Shown here one piece after another: positions 17,082 to 25,421 of a DNA stretch of 49,596 nucleotides (positions within the stretch are counted from its first letter, which is position 1; each line of letters starts with the position of its first letter). The stretch comes from an uncultured Duganella sp. GTDB lineage: Bacteria > Pseudomonadota > Gammaproteobacteria > Burkholderiales > Burkholderiaceae. The stretch lies in contig CAMLSG010000010.1 of assembly GCA_946482635.1 (NCBI GenBank), forward strand, positions 1 through 49,596, in the 5' to 3' direction. A model generated the notes under the pieces. It worked only from the letters and a program-made list of their open reading frames with translations, did no database searches and was not told where the DNA came from. The translations under genes and the position numbers were made by a program.

Positions 17082-17516
17082 ATGCCCTTATTACACAAGG
17101 TGGCGCTTTCACTGTTCACCGTCTTCGTTGTCGTCTGGTCCTACCTGGCCTTCTACCCGGATCCCGTACTGAACACGCGAGCGCTCGGGCCTGAAGCGAA
17201 AGACTTCGTTTCCCAATCGTTGAAAGAGTTCTGCGCCGGGCTGTACACCGATGGCATTTGCCCGGCGATCACAATTGCTGGAAAACAGCGATGGGTGGCG
17301 AGAACCTACCTTGGCGGCTCGGATATTCCGACGCAGCAGACCGATAGCATCCTTGCTGGACAAGGATGGCGCAAGATGCCGGCCGATTTCGAAGGGACCG
17401 TCATGTTCTGCAAGCAGGGCTATTCCGCCCGCTACGACCATAAGGCTGAATATGTAGGCACGCTGTCGTTTGCTGCCGGCAGCCACGTCTGCGAAAAAAT
17501 CGCCCGAGCAAACTAA
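17082..17516 (+). CDS. Hypothetical membrane-anchored periplasmic protein with four cysteines
   Basis: This is a 144-residue protein. An N-terminal hydrophobic helix (about residues 7-25, VALSLFTVFVVVWSYLAF) acts as membrane anchor or uncleaved signal, followed by a globular region of about 115 residues. Four Cys residues (in EFCAG, GICPA, MFCKQ and HVCEK) could form two disulfides in the periplasm. The ATG at 17082 is preferred to a TTG 21 bases upstream; no clear Shine-Dalgarno sequence is seen. It stands alone between the efflux terminator and pgeF. I recognise no family. Confidence 0.65.
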   Translation: MPLLHKVALSLFTVFVVVWSYLAFYPDPVLNTRALGPEAKDFVSQSLKEFCAGLYTDGICPAITIAGKQRWVARTYLGGSDIPTQQTDSILAGQGWRKMPADFEGTVMFCKQGYSARYDHKAEYVGTLSFAAGSHVCEKIARAN

Positions 17517-17599
17517 CACCAGCGCACCATTGCCAATGCACGCTTGCAAATCGGCCGGGATCAGCCTATGATTGCGACAAATGTCACACAAAGGCTAAA

Positions 17600-18268
17600 A
17601 TGGTCACAAGCAGTCTTCTAAGCAGTATTCCCGGCATTCGGCATGGATTCGGCAGCGCGTCCGCGCTTGTTCCGCTCGAGCTGGCATCTGTCTGGGAAAT
17701 AAGGCCGGCAAAGCGCCAGGTGCATGGCACTTCCATCGCCGCGATTCATGAGCCGCAGCAGCAGGCCGGCGAGGCCGATGGCTTCCACACCGCCGTGAGA
17801 GGGCTGCCAGTCAGCATCATCACAGCCGATTGCATACCTTTGCTGCTGGCACGCCGCGATGGCTCCCAGGTCGCTGCGGTTCACGCGGGCTGGCGTGGGC
17901 TGTACGACGGGATCATTCCCGCGGCGCTGGCGGCAATGGGCGAGGGCGCGCCGGTTGTTGCCGCCGTCGGCCCGACCATTTGCGCATCCTGCTATGAGGT
18001 GAGCGAAGAACTGGCCGAAGATTTCGCGCAGCGCTTCCATGCCTTGCCACGCGATGTCGTTCTGCCGACCTACCGCCACCTCGACCTGCGTGCCATTGCC
18101 GAGTACCAGTTGCGCGGCGCAGGGGTTGAAGAAATCGAACATGTCGGCGGCTGCACATGCTGCGCACGCGATGCAGCCGACGAACCCATTTACCGCAGTT
18201 ACCGGCGTGGCGACCGTGGGTCGCAAATGCACTCCGGCCTGTACATCACCACCAAAGGAGAAAAATGA
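17600..18268 (+). CDS. pgeF: PgeF / YfiH-family protein (peptidoglycan editing factor, polyphenol oxidase-like)
   Basis: 222 residues of the DUF152 / multi-copper polyphenol oxidoreductase family. The metal and active-site residues are in place: H42 in KRQVHG, C78 in TADCIPLLL and H95 in VHAGWRG, followed by GPTICASCYEV. In E. coli this protein prevents misincorporation of L-Ser into muropeptides; family members also have purine nucleoside phosphorylase-like activity. It is about 20-30 residues shorter than many homologues, mainly at the N-terminus. Its stop overlaps the start of the downstream beta-lactamase-like gene (ATGA). Confidence 0.88.
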   Translation: MVTSSLLSSIPGIRHGFGSASALVPLELASVWEIRPAKRQVHGTSIAAIHEPQQQAGEADGFHTAVRGLPVSIITADCIPLLLARRDGSQVAAVHAGWRGLYDGIIPAALAAMGEGAPVVAAVGPTICASCYEVSEELAEDFAQRFHALPRDVVLPTYRHLDLRAIAEYQLRGAGVEEIEHVGGCTCCARDAADEPIYRSYRRGDRGSQMHSGLYITTKGEK

Positions 18269-19107
18269 AGGTCATCGCATCCCTCATCCTGGCCGCCTTC
18301 GCGACCGTCGCCAACGCGCAAGACCGCGAATGGAGCTCGCCGCAAAAGCCATTCACAATCTACGGCAACACGCACTATGTAGGCACTGGCGGCATCAGCG
18401 CTATCCTGGTAACGTCGCCGCAAGGTCATATCCTGGTCGACGGCACGACGGCCAAAGGCGCCGAAGTCGTGGCAGCCAACATCCGGACCATGGGCTATAA
18501 GCTGGAGGACGTGAAGTACATCCTCAGCTCCCATTCGCATGAGGACCATGCGGGCGGCATCTCGGCGCTGCAAAAGCTGACCGGCGCCACGGTGCTGGCC
18601 GGTGCGGCCAACGCGGAAGCCATGCGGACCGGCGTATCACCGAAAATCGACCCGCAGTTCGGCAGCCTGTCGAACTTCCCTGGATCGGCAAAAGTGCGCG
18701 GCGTGGCAGATGGTGAAGTGATCAAACTTGGACCGCTGGCAGTAACAGCTCATAGCACCCCTGGCCATACGCCAGGCGGCACTTCCTGGACCTGGCAAGC
18801 TTGCGAAGCAGGGCAGTGCAAGAACGTAGCGTTTGTCGACAGCGTGACTGCCGTATCGGCCGACAGCTATCGGTTCACCGACCACCCCGAGGTTGTTGCC
18901 CAACTTCGTGGCAGCTTCGCCACCGTCGAGAGCCTGGCCTGCGACATCGCAATTGCCGCGCATCCGGAAGTCAACGACATGTGGGGCCGCCAGCAGCGCG
19001 CAGCGAAAGAAGGCAGCGTCGCCTACGTTGACGCAAAAGGCTGCCGCACCATCGTCGAAGCCGGCCGCAAGCGCCTCGAAACCCGCCTCGCCAGCGAAAA
19101 GCCTTAA
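18265..19107 (+). CDS. Subclass B3 metallo-beta-lactamase
   Basis: The 280-residue exported protein has a signal peptide (cleavage near VANA-Q, residue 18/19) and a metallo-beta-lactamase fold. The six expected B3 zinc ligands can be placed: H90, H92, D94 and H95 in SHSHEDHAGG, H168 in PGHTPGGTSWTW, and H233 in IAAHPEVND. The GGTSWTW segment is typical of the B3 group (L1, FEZ-1, THIN-B). It should hydrolyse beta-lactams, including carbapenems, in the periplasm, though activity is inferred. The start at 18265 follows AAAGGAG and overlaps pgeF by ATGA. Confidence 0.87.
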   Translation: MKVIASLILAAFATVANAQDREWSSPQKPFTIYGNTHYVGTGGISAILVTSPQGHILVDGTTAKGAEVVAANIRTMGYKLEDVKYILSSHSHEDHAGGISALQKLTGATVLAGAANAEAMRTGVSPKIDPQFGSLSNFPGSAKVRGVADGEVIKLGPLAVTAHSTPGHTPGGTSWTWQACEAGQCKNVAFVDSVTAVSADSYRFTDHPEVVAQLRGSFATVESLACDIAIAAHPEVNDMWGRQQRAAKEGSVAYVDAKGCRTIVEAGRKRLETRLASEKP

Positions 19108-19147
19108 TTAACTTGCCTTTGGTTTCGCCGGCGGATCAGGCGCCAAA

Positions 19148-19176
19148 AGTCGGTGCCAGGTCTGTCATTCGGACAG
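19148..19176 (+). repeat. REP-like element, left copy
   Basis: Exact inverted partner of 20163-20191. It contains GGTGCCAGG and a 5-bp stem CTGTC/GACAG with loop ATTCG. It ends 23 bases before the stop end of the transposase gene. Confidence 0.75.
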
Positions 19177-19199
19177 CTAGGGCACACGATTGAGATTAC

Positions 19200-20051
19200 T
19201 CAAGGTCTCTTCACGATTTCTTTGAACTGGCAAATCGCTCGGCTGACAGTCTTAACCGAGACCCCTGCATGGCGGGCGATTTCAGACATCGAATAGCCGA
19301 GAGAGAAATAGGCCCGAGCCATCGCCTCCTTGGTATTCCGATACTCGGCGAAATAGTCGTGCAGGGGACGGGTGACGGCGCGTCGCTGTGCTCGCTTGAT
19401 TTCGAAAGGATCCCCTTCGATAGGCAGGCCAACGATGCGAGCCTGGAAATTTTCGTCACCTAGAATTAAATGATTTGATACTGCTGTCAAGGGGCTCTCA
19501 CCGCCTATGCCGGCCATCACAAAGTCTTGATAGGCACGCCTCGCGTGTGCTTGGTTATCACCGAAATGAGCGAGGACGATATCGGAATGCAGCCACTTGG
19601 GGCAGTCGACAACTCCCATAATTGCCGCATGGCTGCTCCATAGCCAGTTAAGCGGGTGCGCGACAATCTTTGCTCGAACGGGATTGAGTTCGATATAGCG
19701 GCAGAGCTCATCCTGGTACATATCGCTTTGGCAGAGGATGGCTTTGTACCTACCCTGAAAAACATGCCCCACGAGGCCATGCGCACGGTTGAAGTAGCGC
19801 GAGTATTTTCCATTTAGATGACACATGCCTCGGCCGAGCTCCCCAGTGATGGCCTCGAGAAGAATATGAAAGTGGTTGGTCATCTGGCAGTAAGCGCGAA
19901 CCGAAAAGTTGAACCGCTCGCATGTCTCCCCGAGGAGAGAAAGCCAAGTGAGCCGATCATTATCAGACAGATAGATTGCGCCCTTGCGGTCGCCACGCGC
20001 AGTGATGTGATATAGCGAGTTGTCGAGTTCGATTCGCAGAGGTCGGGTCAT
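19200..20051 (-). CDS. REP-associated tyrosine transposase (RAYT, Y1_Tnp family)
   Basis: 283 residues. The N-terminal Y1/HUH nuclease domain (about 1-130) shows the HUH pair H60/H62 in TNHFHILLE and the family signature RYIELNPVRA; candidate nucleophile tyrosines are Y112 and Y119. A C-terminal helix-turn-helix (YSMSEIARHAGVSVKTVSRA) follows, as in the larger RAYTs. Such proteins cut single-stranded DNA at REP hairpins and are thought to spread REPs. The start at 20051 (MTRPLRIELD) fits the family better than an ATG eight codons upstream. It lies between inverted REP copies. Confidence 0.88.
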   Translation of the reverse strand: MTRPLRIELDNSLYHITARGDRKGAIYLSDNDRLTWLSLLGETCERFNFSVRAYCQMTNHFHILLEAITGELGRGMCHLNGKYSRYFNRAHGLVGHVFQGRYKAILCQSDMYQDELCRYIELNPVRAKIVAHPLNWLWSSHAAIMGVVDCPKWLHSDIVLAHFGDNQAHARRAYQDFVMAGIGGESPLTAVSNHLILGDENFQARIVGLPIEGDPFEIKRAQRRAVTRPLHDYFAEYRNTKEAMARAYFSLGYSMSEIARHAGVSVKTVSRAICQFKEIVKRP

Positions 20052-20332
20052 GGAACGAGAGTAATTCGTTCGCAATCAGACTTAATTGCGCTTACTCAAC
20101 TTAGAGTGGCGCTAAGCGAATTCTTTCTCAATGCTTTGAGGAGCCTCAAAGATGTGGCCTCCCTGTCCGAATGACAGACCTGGCACCGACTAAAAAGCCC
20201 GCCTGGTCAGCGGAGAAGCCTGCCAGGCCGGGAGAAAGATGCCGCGATTGGTCCCCGCTCGGCCAGCGCGCCATTCCGGTTTGGAGGCGGATTCGGGAGG
20301 CGCGCTGGCGGCTGGGGAACCGGCGGTCTGGA
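20052..20332. other. Intergenic region with the right-hand REP copy
   Basis: A 281-base stretch without a convincing gene. It is AT-rich next to the transposase start, where its promoter must lie, then holds the right REP copy (20163-20191), then GC-rich sequence up to the end of the Ala/Pro-rich gene. I see no other structured element. Confidence 0.6.
20163..20191 (-). repeat. REP-like element, right copy
   Basis: Exact reverse complement of 19148-19176 over 29 bases. It lies 111 bases upstream of the transposase start codon. Confidence 0.75.
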
Positions 20333-20716
20333 TTACTTAGCCGGTGCGGCTTCCTTGGCAGCGGCTACTTCTTTGGATGCAGCGGTTTTCTTGGAGTGCT
20401 TGGTCTTTTTCACTTCCTTGGTGGCGCTGGAGTGCTCGTGCGATGCGGCCGGGGCAGCAGCGGTGGCCGAGGAAGCTGGGGTAGCAGCTACGGCTGGGGT
20501 AGCAGGAGTTGCAGGAGTCGCCTTGCTGCCTTTTTCGGCAGGAACAGCCGGGGTAGCTGGAACAGCTGGAGTTGCTGGCGTTGCCGGTGCGGCTGCGGTA
20601 GCAGCAGGCATCGGGGCAGCGGCAGGTTTGGCTGCGTGGCCGCCGGCAGCCGGGGCTTGGGCGAAGGCAGCGGTTGCGAACAGGCCGGCGATCAGGGTGG
20701 CGATGGTCTTCTTCAT
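20333..20716 (-). CDS. Ala/Pro-rich exported low-complexity protein
   Basis: A 127-residue protein with a signal peptide (MKKTIATLIAGLFATAAFAQ). The mature part is almost only Ala, Pro, Thr, Val, Ser and Lys, with repeated ATPATPAV-type units in the middle and a Lys/Ser/Glu-rich C-terminal third (KKTKHSKKTAASKEV). GAGGAG precedes the ATG at 20716, so it is expressed as a secreted protein. The composition recalls acid-shock-type or envelope linker proteins, but there is no firm family match. It is divergent from ligD. Confidence 0.7.
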   Translation of the reverse strand: MKKTIATLIAGLFATAAFAQAPAAGGHAAKPAAAPMPAATAAAPATPATPAVPATPAVPAEKGSKATPATPATPAVAATPASSATAAAPAASHEHSSATKEVKKTKHSKKTAASKEVAAAKEAAPAK

Positions 20717-20907
20717 GGTCAAGCTCCTCGGAGAGAAATTGGGTAAATCGTTCAGGGTGTCGTGCACTATTGCCGTGTCACTGAGCCTAAAAACGATGCC
20801 AAAGTCGCGCTAGTTGACGGCCTTTACACATGGTTACATCTGCCAAAACTGCTTACAAAGTGCGCCAGATAACCGTGCCGGCGCGGCGCTGCCCGTACAG
20901 TGTTCCC

Positions 20908-23358
20908 ATGACGGACGCACTCAAGACTTACAAGGCGAAGCGGGACTTCAGCATCACGCCGGAACCCGCAGAGGGAGGCCAGCCGGGACGGGGGCGGCTG
21001 GCCTTCGTTATCCAGAAACATTGGGCGCGCCGCCTGCACTACGACTTCCGCCTTGAGCTCGACGGCACCATGAAGAGCTGGGCAGTGCCAAAAGGGCCGA
21101 GTTACGACACCCATGACAAGCGCATGGCGGTGCACGTCGAGGACCATCCGATTTCCTATAACGAGTTCGAAGGCACGATTCCGGAGAAGCAGTACGGCGC
21201 GGGAAAGGTCATCATCTGGGACCGCGGCACCTGGGAGCCTGTCGACGACCCTCGCAAGGGCTACCGGGCGGGCAAGCTGGTGTTCAACCTGCACGGCCAC
21301 AAGATGCACGGCCGCTGGGCACTGGTGCGCATGCGCGGCAAGGGGGAAGACAAGGAGCCCTGGCTGCTGATCAAGGAGAAGGATGAATACGTCCGTCCTG
21401 CCGCGGAGTTCAGCGTGGTGGACGAAATGCCGGACAGCGTCAAGTCGCTTGGCCCGGTGGCGGCCGCCCCGGTTGCGGAAAAGCCTGCAGCCCCGCGCGT
21501 CAAACGCCTGCCCAAGGAGCTGGAACCCGAGCTGGCGACCCTGGTCGATGGTCCGCCTGCCACGCCGGACGACTGGCTGTTCGAGGTCAAATACGATGGT
21601 TACCGCCTGCTGGCCCGCATCGAAGACGGCGAGATAACCCTGCACACCCGCAACCGCAACGACTGGACGCACAAGCTCGAACCACTGCGCGCAGCGCTGG
21701 CCAAGGCCAGGCTGCCGGACGGCTGGTACGACGGCGAAATAGTGGTCCACAACGAAGAAGGACGGCCCGATTTCGGCCTGCTGCAGCAAGCCTTCGATGG
21801 CCAGCGGACGAAAGACATCGTCTACTTCCTGTTCGACGCACCTTACCTTGACGGTGAGGACTTGCGTGGGCTGCCGCTTGAGGAGCGCCGCGTCAGGCTC
21901 GAAGCTGCGATGGCCAAGGTCAAGGGCGACACGGTGCGCCTGAGCGCCATCCTGCAGGCCTCTCCCGACGAAATGCTGGCCGCCGCCTGCAAGATGGGCC
22001 TTGAAGGCGTCATAGGCAAACGCCGCGACTCCACCTACACCGAGCGCCGCTCGCGCGACTGGATCAAACTCAAATGCGCCCAGCGCCAGGAATTCGTCAT
22101 TGGCGGCTACACTGACCCGCAGGGAAGCCGCACGGGCATCGGTTCGCTGCTGCTCGGCGTCTACGGCAAGGATGGCGAGCTGAATTACGCCGGCAACGTC
22201 GGTACCGGATTCAATGACAAGACCCTGCGCGACCTTGCGGATAAACTGAAGCGCCTGAAGGCCGACGCGAGTCCGTTTGCGGCCAGCAAAGCCATTGCCC
22301 GCAAGGCGCATTGGGTCAAGCCGCAACTGGTGGCGGAAGTCAGCTTCGGCGAATGGACGCGCGGCGGTTCAATCCGTCATTCCGTCTTCCAGGGCCTGCG
22401 CAAGGATAAGAAAGCCGGCGAAATCAGCCGCGAAGTGGCGGCTCATGTGGAGGAGGAAACCGTGCATAGCAAACTGCCCGCCTCACTCAAGGTCACCAAT
22501 CCGGACCGGCTGGTCGACCCGGCCAGCGGCATGAAGAAGATCGACGTGGTGCGCTATTACGCCCTGGTCGCCGATCTGATGCTGGAGCACACCAGGGGCC
22601 GTCCCGTGGCGCTGCTGCGCGCGCCGGAAGGCGTTGGCGCCGAGCTGTTCTTCCAGAAGCACGCCGATGTCAGCAAGCTGAAAGGATTGAAGGAGTTTCC
22701 GCGCGAGCTTGACCCCGATCATCCGCCGATGCTGGAAGTGGCCACCACCCAGGCCCTGCTGGCGGCGGCCCAGTTCAATGTGATCGAATTCCACACGCAG
22801 AATGCATCCGGCCGCACCTACGAGAAGCCAAACCGCATCCTGTTCGACCTCGACCCAGGCAGTGGGGTGGAATGGGCGCAGATGCAAGAAGCGGCGCAGC
22901 TGGTGCACGCCTTCCTGGATGAATTGGGGCTGCCGTGCTTCCTCAAGACCAGTGGCGGCAAGGGCTTGCATGTGGTGGTGCCGATCAAGCCATACTATGA
23001 ATGGGACACTGTGAAAGCATTCAGCAAGCAGGTGGTGGAGCATATGGCAGCGACGCTGCCGGACAGGTTTGCGGTCAAAAGCGGGCCGAAAAACCGGGTC
23101 GGGAAGATCTTCATCGATTACCTGCGGAATGGACGCGGCGCGACGACCGTCGCCGCGTGGTCTGCCCGCGCGCGGCCGGGGCTCGGCATATCGGTCCCCG
23201 TCGGCTGGGACGAACTGGCCGGCTTGCGCGGCGGCGATCATTGGACCGTGGCGACGGCGCATACGCGGCTGGATGTCGGCAATACGCCGTGGGCCGATTA
23301 TGCGAAAGCCGCTGTCGGCCTGGCGCCGGCGATGAAGGCAATCGGCGCGGCAGGCTAG
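20908..23358 (+). CDS. ligD: Multifunctional DNA ligase D (NHEJ)
   Basis: 816 residues with the three LigD modules in the order phosphoesterase - ligase - polymerase. The 3'-phosphoesterase (about 8-170) contains HWARRLHYDFRLE. The ATP-dependent ligase (about 200-500) has adenylation Lys228 in FEVKYDGYR and then EGVIGKRRDS. The primase-like polymerase (about 530-810) has FDLDPGSGVEW and SGGKGLHVVVP. It repairs double-strand breaks together with Ku, encoded convergently one base away. The start at 20908 fits the family; an in-frame ATG at 20830 would add 26 unrelated residues. Confidence 0.95.
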   Translation: MTDALKTYKAKRDFSITPEPAEGGQPGRGRLAFVIQKHWARRLHYDFRLELDGTMKSWAVPKGPSYDTHDKRMAVHVEDHPISYNEFEGTIPEKQYGAGKVIIWDRGTWEPVDDPRKGYRAGKLVFNLHGHKMHGRWALVRMRGKGEDKEPWLLIKEKDEYVRPAAEFSVVDEMPDSVKSLGPVAAAPVAEKPAAPRVKRLPKELEPELATLVDGPPATPDDWLFEVKYDGYRLLARIEDGEITLHTRNRNDWTHKLEPLRAALAKARLPDGWYDGEIVVHNEEGRPDFGLLQQAFDGQRTKDIVYFLFDAPYLDGEDLRGLPLEERRVRLEAAMAKVKGDTVRLSAILQASPDEMLAAACKMGLEGVIGKRRDSTYTERRSRDWIKLKCAQRQEFVIGGYTDPQGSRTGIGSLLLGVYGKDGELNYAGNVGTGFNDKTLRDLADKLKRLKADASPFAASKAIARKAHWVKPQLVAEVSFGEWTRGGSIRHSVFQGLRKDKKAGEISREVAAHVEEETVHSKLPASLKVTNPDRLVDPASGMKKIDVVRYYALVADLMLEHTRGRPVALLRAPEGVGAELFFQKHADVSKLKGLKEFPRELDPDHPPMLEVATTQALLAAAQFNVIEFHTQNASGRTYEKPNRILFDLDPGSGVEWAQMQEAAQLVHAFLDELGLPCFLKTSGGKGLHVVVPIKPYYEWDTVKAFSKQVVEHMAATLPDRFAVKSGPKNRVGKIFIDYLRNGRGATTVAAWSARARPGLGISVPVGWDELAGLRGGDHWTVATAHTRLDVGNTPWADYAKAAVGLAPAMKAIGAAG

Positions 23359-23359
23359 G

Positions 23360-24358
23360 CTAGGCGGCCTTGCGGCGCGTGCTGGTGGACTTGGCGGAGC
23401 TCTTGGCTGTGCTGGTGCGTTTGGCGGCGGGCTTGGCCGACGATGTGGAGCGCGAGGAACTGGTGCTGCGAGCCTTGCTGGCGCCGGTGCTGGTGCTGCG
23501 GCGCGCGCGCGGTGCGCGTGGCGCTGCTTCTTCCTCGTCCTCTTCCTCCTCGGTAGTGGCGGCTGCGGAGCGGCCTTTCGATCCCAGGCTTTGCTTCAGC
23601 AAGGCGACCAGGTCGACCACGTTGCTGGCTTTGGGCACCGGTGCTTCGCCGGTCGGCTCGGTCAGCGTGTGGGTCTGGCCGGCTTTGACTTTCTTCTCGA
23701 CCAGTTTGAGCACGTCTTCGCGGTAGGTGTCGTGGTATCCCTTGGGGTTCCACTTCTCGCTCATTTCCTCCACCAGCGACAGGGCCATCTTCAGCTCCTT
23801 GTCGGTGATGCCGGAATGGCCCGGCAGCTTGAGGTCTTCGGGGTTGCGGATTTCGGTCGCATAACGCAGCGTATTCATAATGATGCCGTCGCCAACGGAT
23901 ACCAGGGCGCACAAGTGCTGCCGCGTGCGGATCACCACCGTCGCAATCGCAATCCTGCCGGCTTTGCTCAGCGTTTCGCGCAGCAAGGCATAGACCTTGT
24001 CGCCACCGCGTCCGGGGGAGAGGTAGTAGGGCGTTTCAAAGAAGGTCAGAGGAACCGAGTCGGCATCCACGAAGGCCATGATGTCGATGGTCTGTGTCGC
24101 CTTGGGATTTGCCAGCCGCAAATCTTCGTCGCTGAGAACGACGTACTCGCCATCTGAATACTCGTAGCCTTTGACGATATTGTCCCAGGTGACTTCCTTG
24201 CCGGTGCCCTTGTTGTAGCGCTTGAAGCCGATTGGCGAGAAGTCCCGCTTGTCCAGCATGGTCAGGTCCAGGTCGTGCGATTCGACTGCCTTGTGCAGCT
24301 CCACCGGAATGTGCACCAGGCCGAAACTGATCGCGCCTTTCCAGAGTGCTCGTGCCAT
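23360..24358 (-). CDS. ku: Ku protein (bacterial NHEJ) with long basic C-terminal tail
   Basis: 332 residues. The Ku core (about 1-255) starts MARALWKGAISFGLVHIPV and forms the ring that binds DNA ends and recruits LigD. An acidic run (TEEEEDEEEAA) follows, then a tail of about 50 residues rich in Ser, Thr, Ala, Lys and Arg (SKARSTSSSRSTSSAKPAAK). Such tails in other bacterial Ku proteins bind DNA. The start at 24358 is set by homology. It is convergent with ligD (1 base between) and lies 2 bases downstream of the SDR gene, so it is co-transcribed with it. Confidence 0.95.
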   Translation of the reverse strand: MARALWKGAISFGLVHIPVELHKAVESHDLDLTMLDKRDFSPIGFKRYNKGTGKEVTWDNIVKGYEYSDGEYVVLSDEDLRLANPKATQTIDIMAFVDADSVPLTFFETPYYLSPGRGGDKVYALLRETLSKAGRIAIATVVIRTRQHLCALVSVGDGIIMNTLRYATEIRNPEDLKLPGHSGITDKELKMALSLVEEMSEKWNPKGYHDTYREDVLKLVEKKVKAGQTHTLTEPTGEAPVPKASNVVDLVALLKQSLGSKGRSAAATTEEEEDEEEAAPRAPRARRSTSTGASKARSTSSSRSTSSAKPAAKRTSTAKSSAKSTSTRRKAA

Positions 24359-24360
24359 GT

Positions 24361-25344
24361 TTACTCTCCGATACTTCCGGTGATCGGTAGAATGATACCG
24401 GTGATGTAGCTTGCACACGAAGGCGCTGCCAGGAACACGAAGGCGGGGGAAATTTCCTCCGGCTGTGCGGGGCGGTGCATATCGGTCTGCGAGCCGAATT
24501 CCTTGATCTTGTCGGGCGACTGGTCGGCCGGATTCAAGGGCGTCCATACCGGCCCGGGCGCTACCGCGTTGACACGGATGCCTTTCTCCAGCAGGTTGGA
24601 GGCCAGCGACATCGTGAAAGCGTGGATGGCGCCTTTGGTGGTCGAGTAGTCCAGCAGCTTTTTCGAGCCGCGCAAGCCGACTACCGAACCGGTATTCAGG
24701 ATCGAACTGCCGCGCGTCATATGCGGCAGCGCTGCCTTGGCCATGTGGAAGTAACCGTAGATATTGGTCTTCATGGTCAGGTCGAAGCGTTCTTCCGACA
24801 GTTCCTCGAGTGATCCGGCATGTTCCTGGAAAGCGGCATTGTTGACCAGGATATCGATCTGCCCGAAGGCATGCAGCATCTCATCGACCGCATGGCGGCA
24901 AAAACCGGGATCGCGCACATCGCCCGGGATCAGGATGCAGCGCTGGCCCTCGGCTTCGACATGGCCCTTGGTCTCGTCTGCATCGGCCTGTTCCTCGGGC
25001 AAGTAGACCAGGGCGACATCGGCGCCTTCACGGGCATACAGGACGGCAATCGCGCGGCCGATCCCGGAATCGCCGCCGGTAATCAATGCGGCCATGCCGG
25101 CCAGCTTGCCGCTGCCGCAGTAGCCGGGCGCCATGAATTGCGGCTTCAACTGCATTTGCTGTTCAATGCCGGGCTTTTCCAGGTGTTGCCCGGGCAGCGG
25201 CGGCGCCGGGAAATCGTGCGTTCCAGCTTGTGCGGGCTGTTTCTTTTCCTCGCTTTTTGGCCTGGCTGCGTCGCGCTGGTCCTGCGCTTGCTGGACGGTG
25301 CGCTGTTCGCTGCCCGCGCCAGTTTTTTGCTGCGAATTGCCCAT
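24361..25344 (-). CDS. Short-chain dehydrogenase/reductase with N-terminal extension (general-stress YghA/YdaD type)
   Basis: The 327-residue SDR has the cofactor motif TGGDSGIGR, the NNAA motif, a catalytic Ser in LNTGSVVG and the YSTTKG pair Tyr/Lys. An N-terminal extension of about 80 Gln/Lys/Pro-rich residues (from MGNSQQKTGAGSEQ to the ITGGD motif) is typical of the stress-linked YghA/YdaD/YhxC group. The substrate is unknown. AGGAGG lies 8 bases before the ATG at 25344. Only 2 bases separate it from ku, which suggests joint expression under stress. Confidence 0.88.
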   Translation of the reverse strand: MGNSQQKTGAGSEQRTVQQAQDQRDAARPKSEEKKQPAQAGTHDFPAPPLPGQHLEKPGIEQQMQLKPQFMAPGYCGSGKLAGMAALITGGDSGIGRAIAVLYAREGADVALVYLPEEQADADETKGHVEAEGQRCILIPGDVRDPGFCRHAVDEMLHAFGQIDILVNNAAFQEHAGSLEELSEERFDLTMKTNIYGYFHMAKAALPHMTRGSSILNTGSVVGLRGSKKLLDYSTTKGAIHAFTMSLASNLLEKGIRVNAVAPGPVWTPLNPADQSPDKIKEFGSQTDMHRPAQPEEISPAFVFLAAPSCASYITGIILPITGSIGE

Positions 25345-25381
25345 GACTTCCTCCTGTGCTCGGAAGTCCAGTATTCGCCCC

Positions 25382-25393
25382 AGCAACGTTGCT
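25382..25393. promoter_or_regulatory. 12-bp perfect palindrome between divergent SDR-ku and GGDEF genes
   Basis: AGCAACGTTGCT reads the same on both strands and sits in the 77-base region between the two divergent starts. It may be an operator; no regulator can be named. Confidence 0.35.
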
Positions 25394-25421
25394 AACCGTG
25401 CGCTCCCACACATAAATAGGG

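Larger units (their letters stand above)
19148..20191. mobile_element. REP-associated transposase unit bounded by 29-bp perfect inverted repeats
   Basis: The left copy at 19148-19176 and the right copy at 20163-20191 are exact reverse complements over 29 bases. Each holds GGTGCCAGG followed by the small hairpin CTGTC-ATTCG-GACAG, the form of a REP sequence. They enclose one Y1-type transposase gene, and the unit is visibly AT-richer than its surroundings. A RAYT gene flanked by oppositely oriented REPs is the known 'REPtron' layout. No target duplication is evident. Confidence 0.75.

Noticed and set aside
19148..20191. A classical insertion sequence with DDE transposase or a prophage fragment
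   Set aside because: The protein has an HUH motif and the Y1 RAYT signature, and the ends are REP-like; no integrase or phage genes are nearby.
20355..20813. Plus-strand Ala/Val/Gly-rich frame at the Ala/Pro-rich gene
   Set aside because: It is the complement of a repeat-coding gene with a clear ribosome site and signal peptide on the minus strand.
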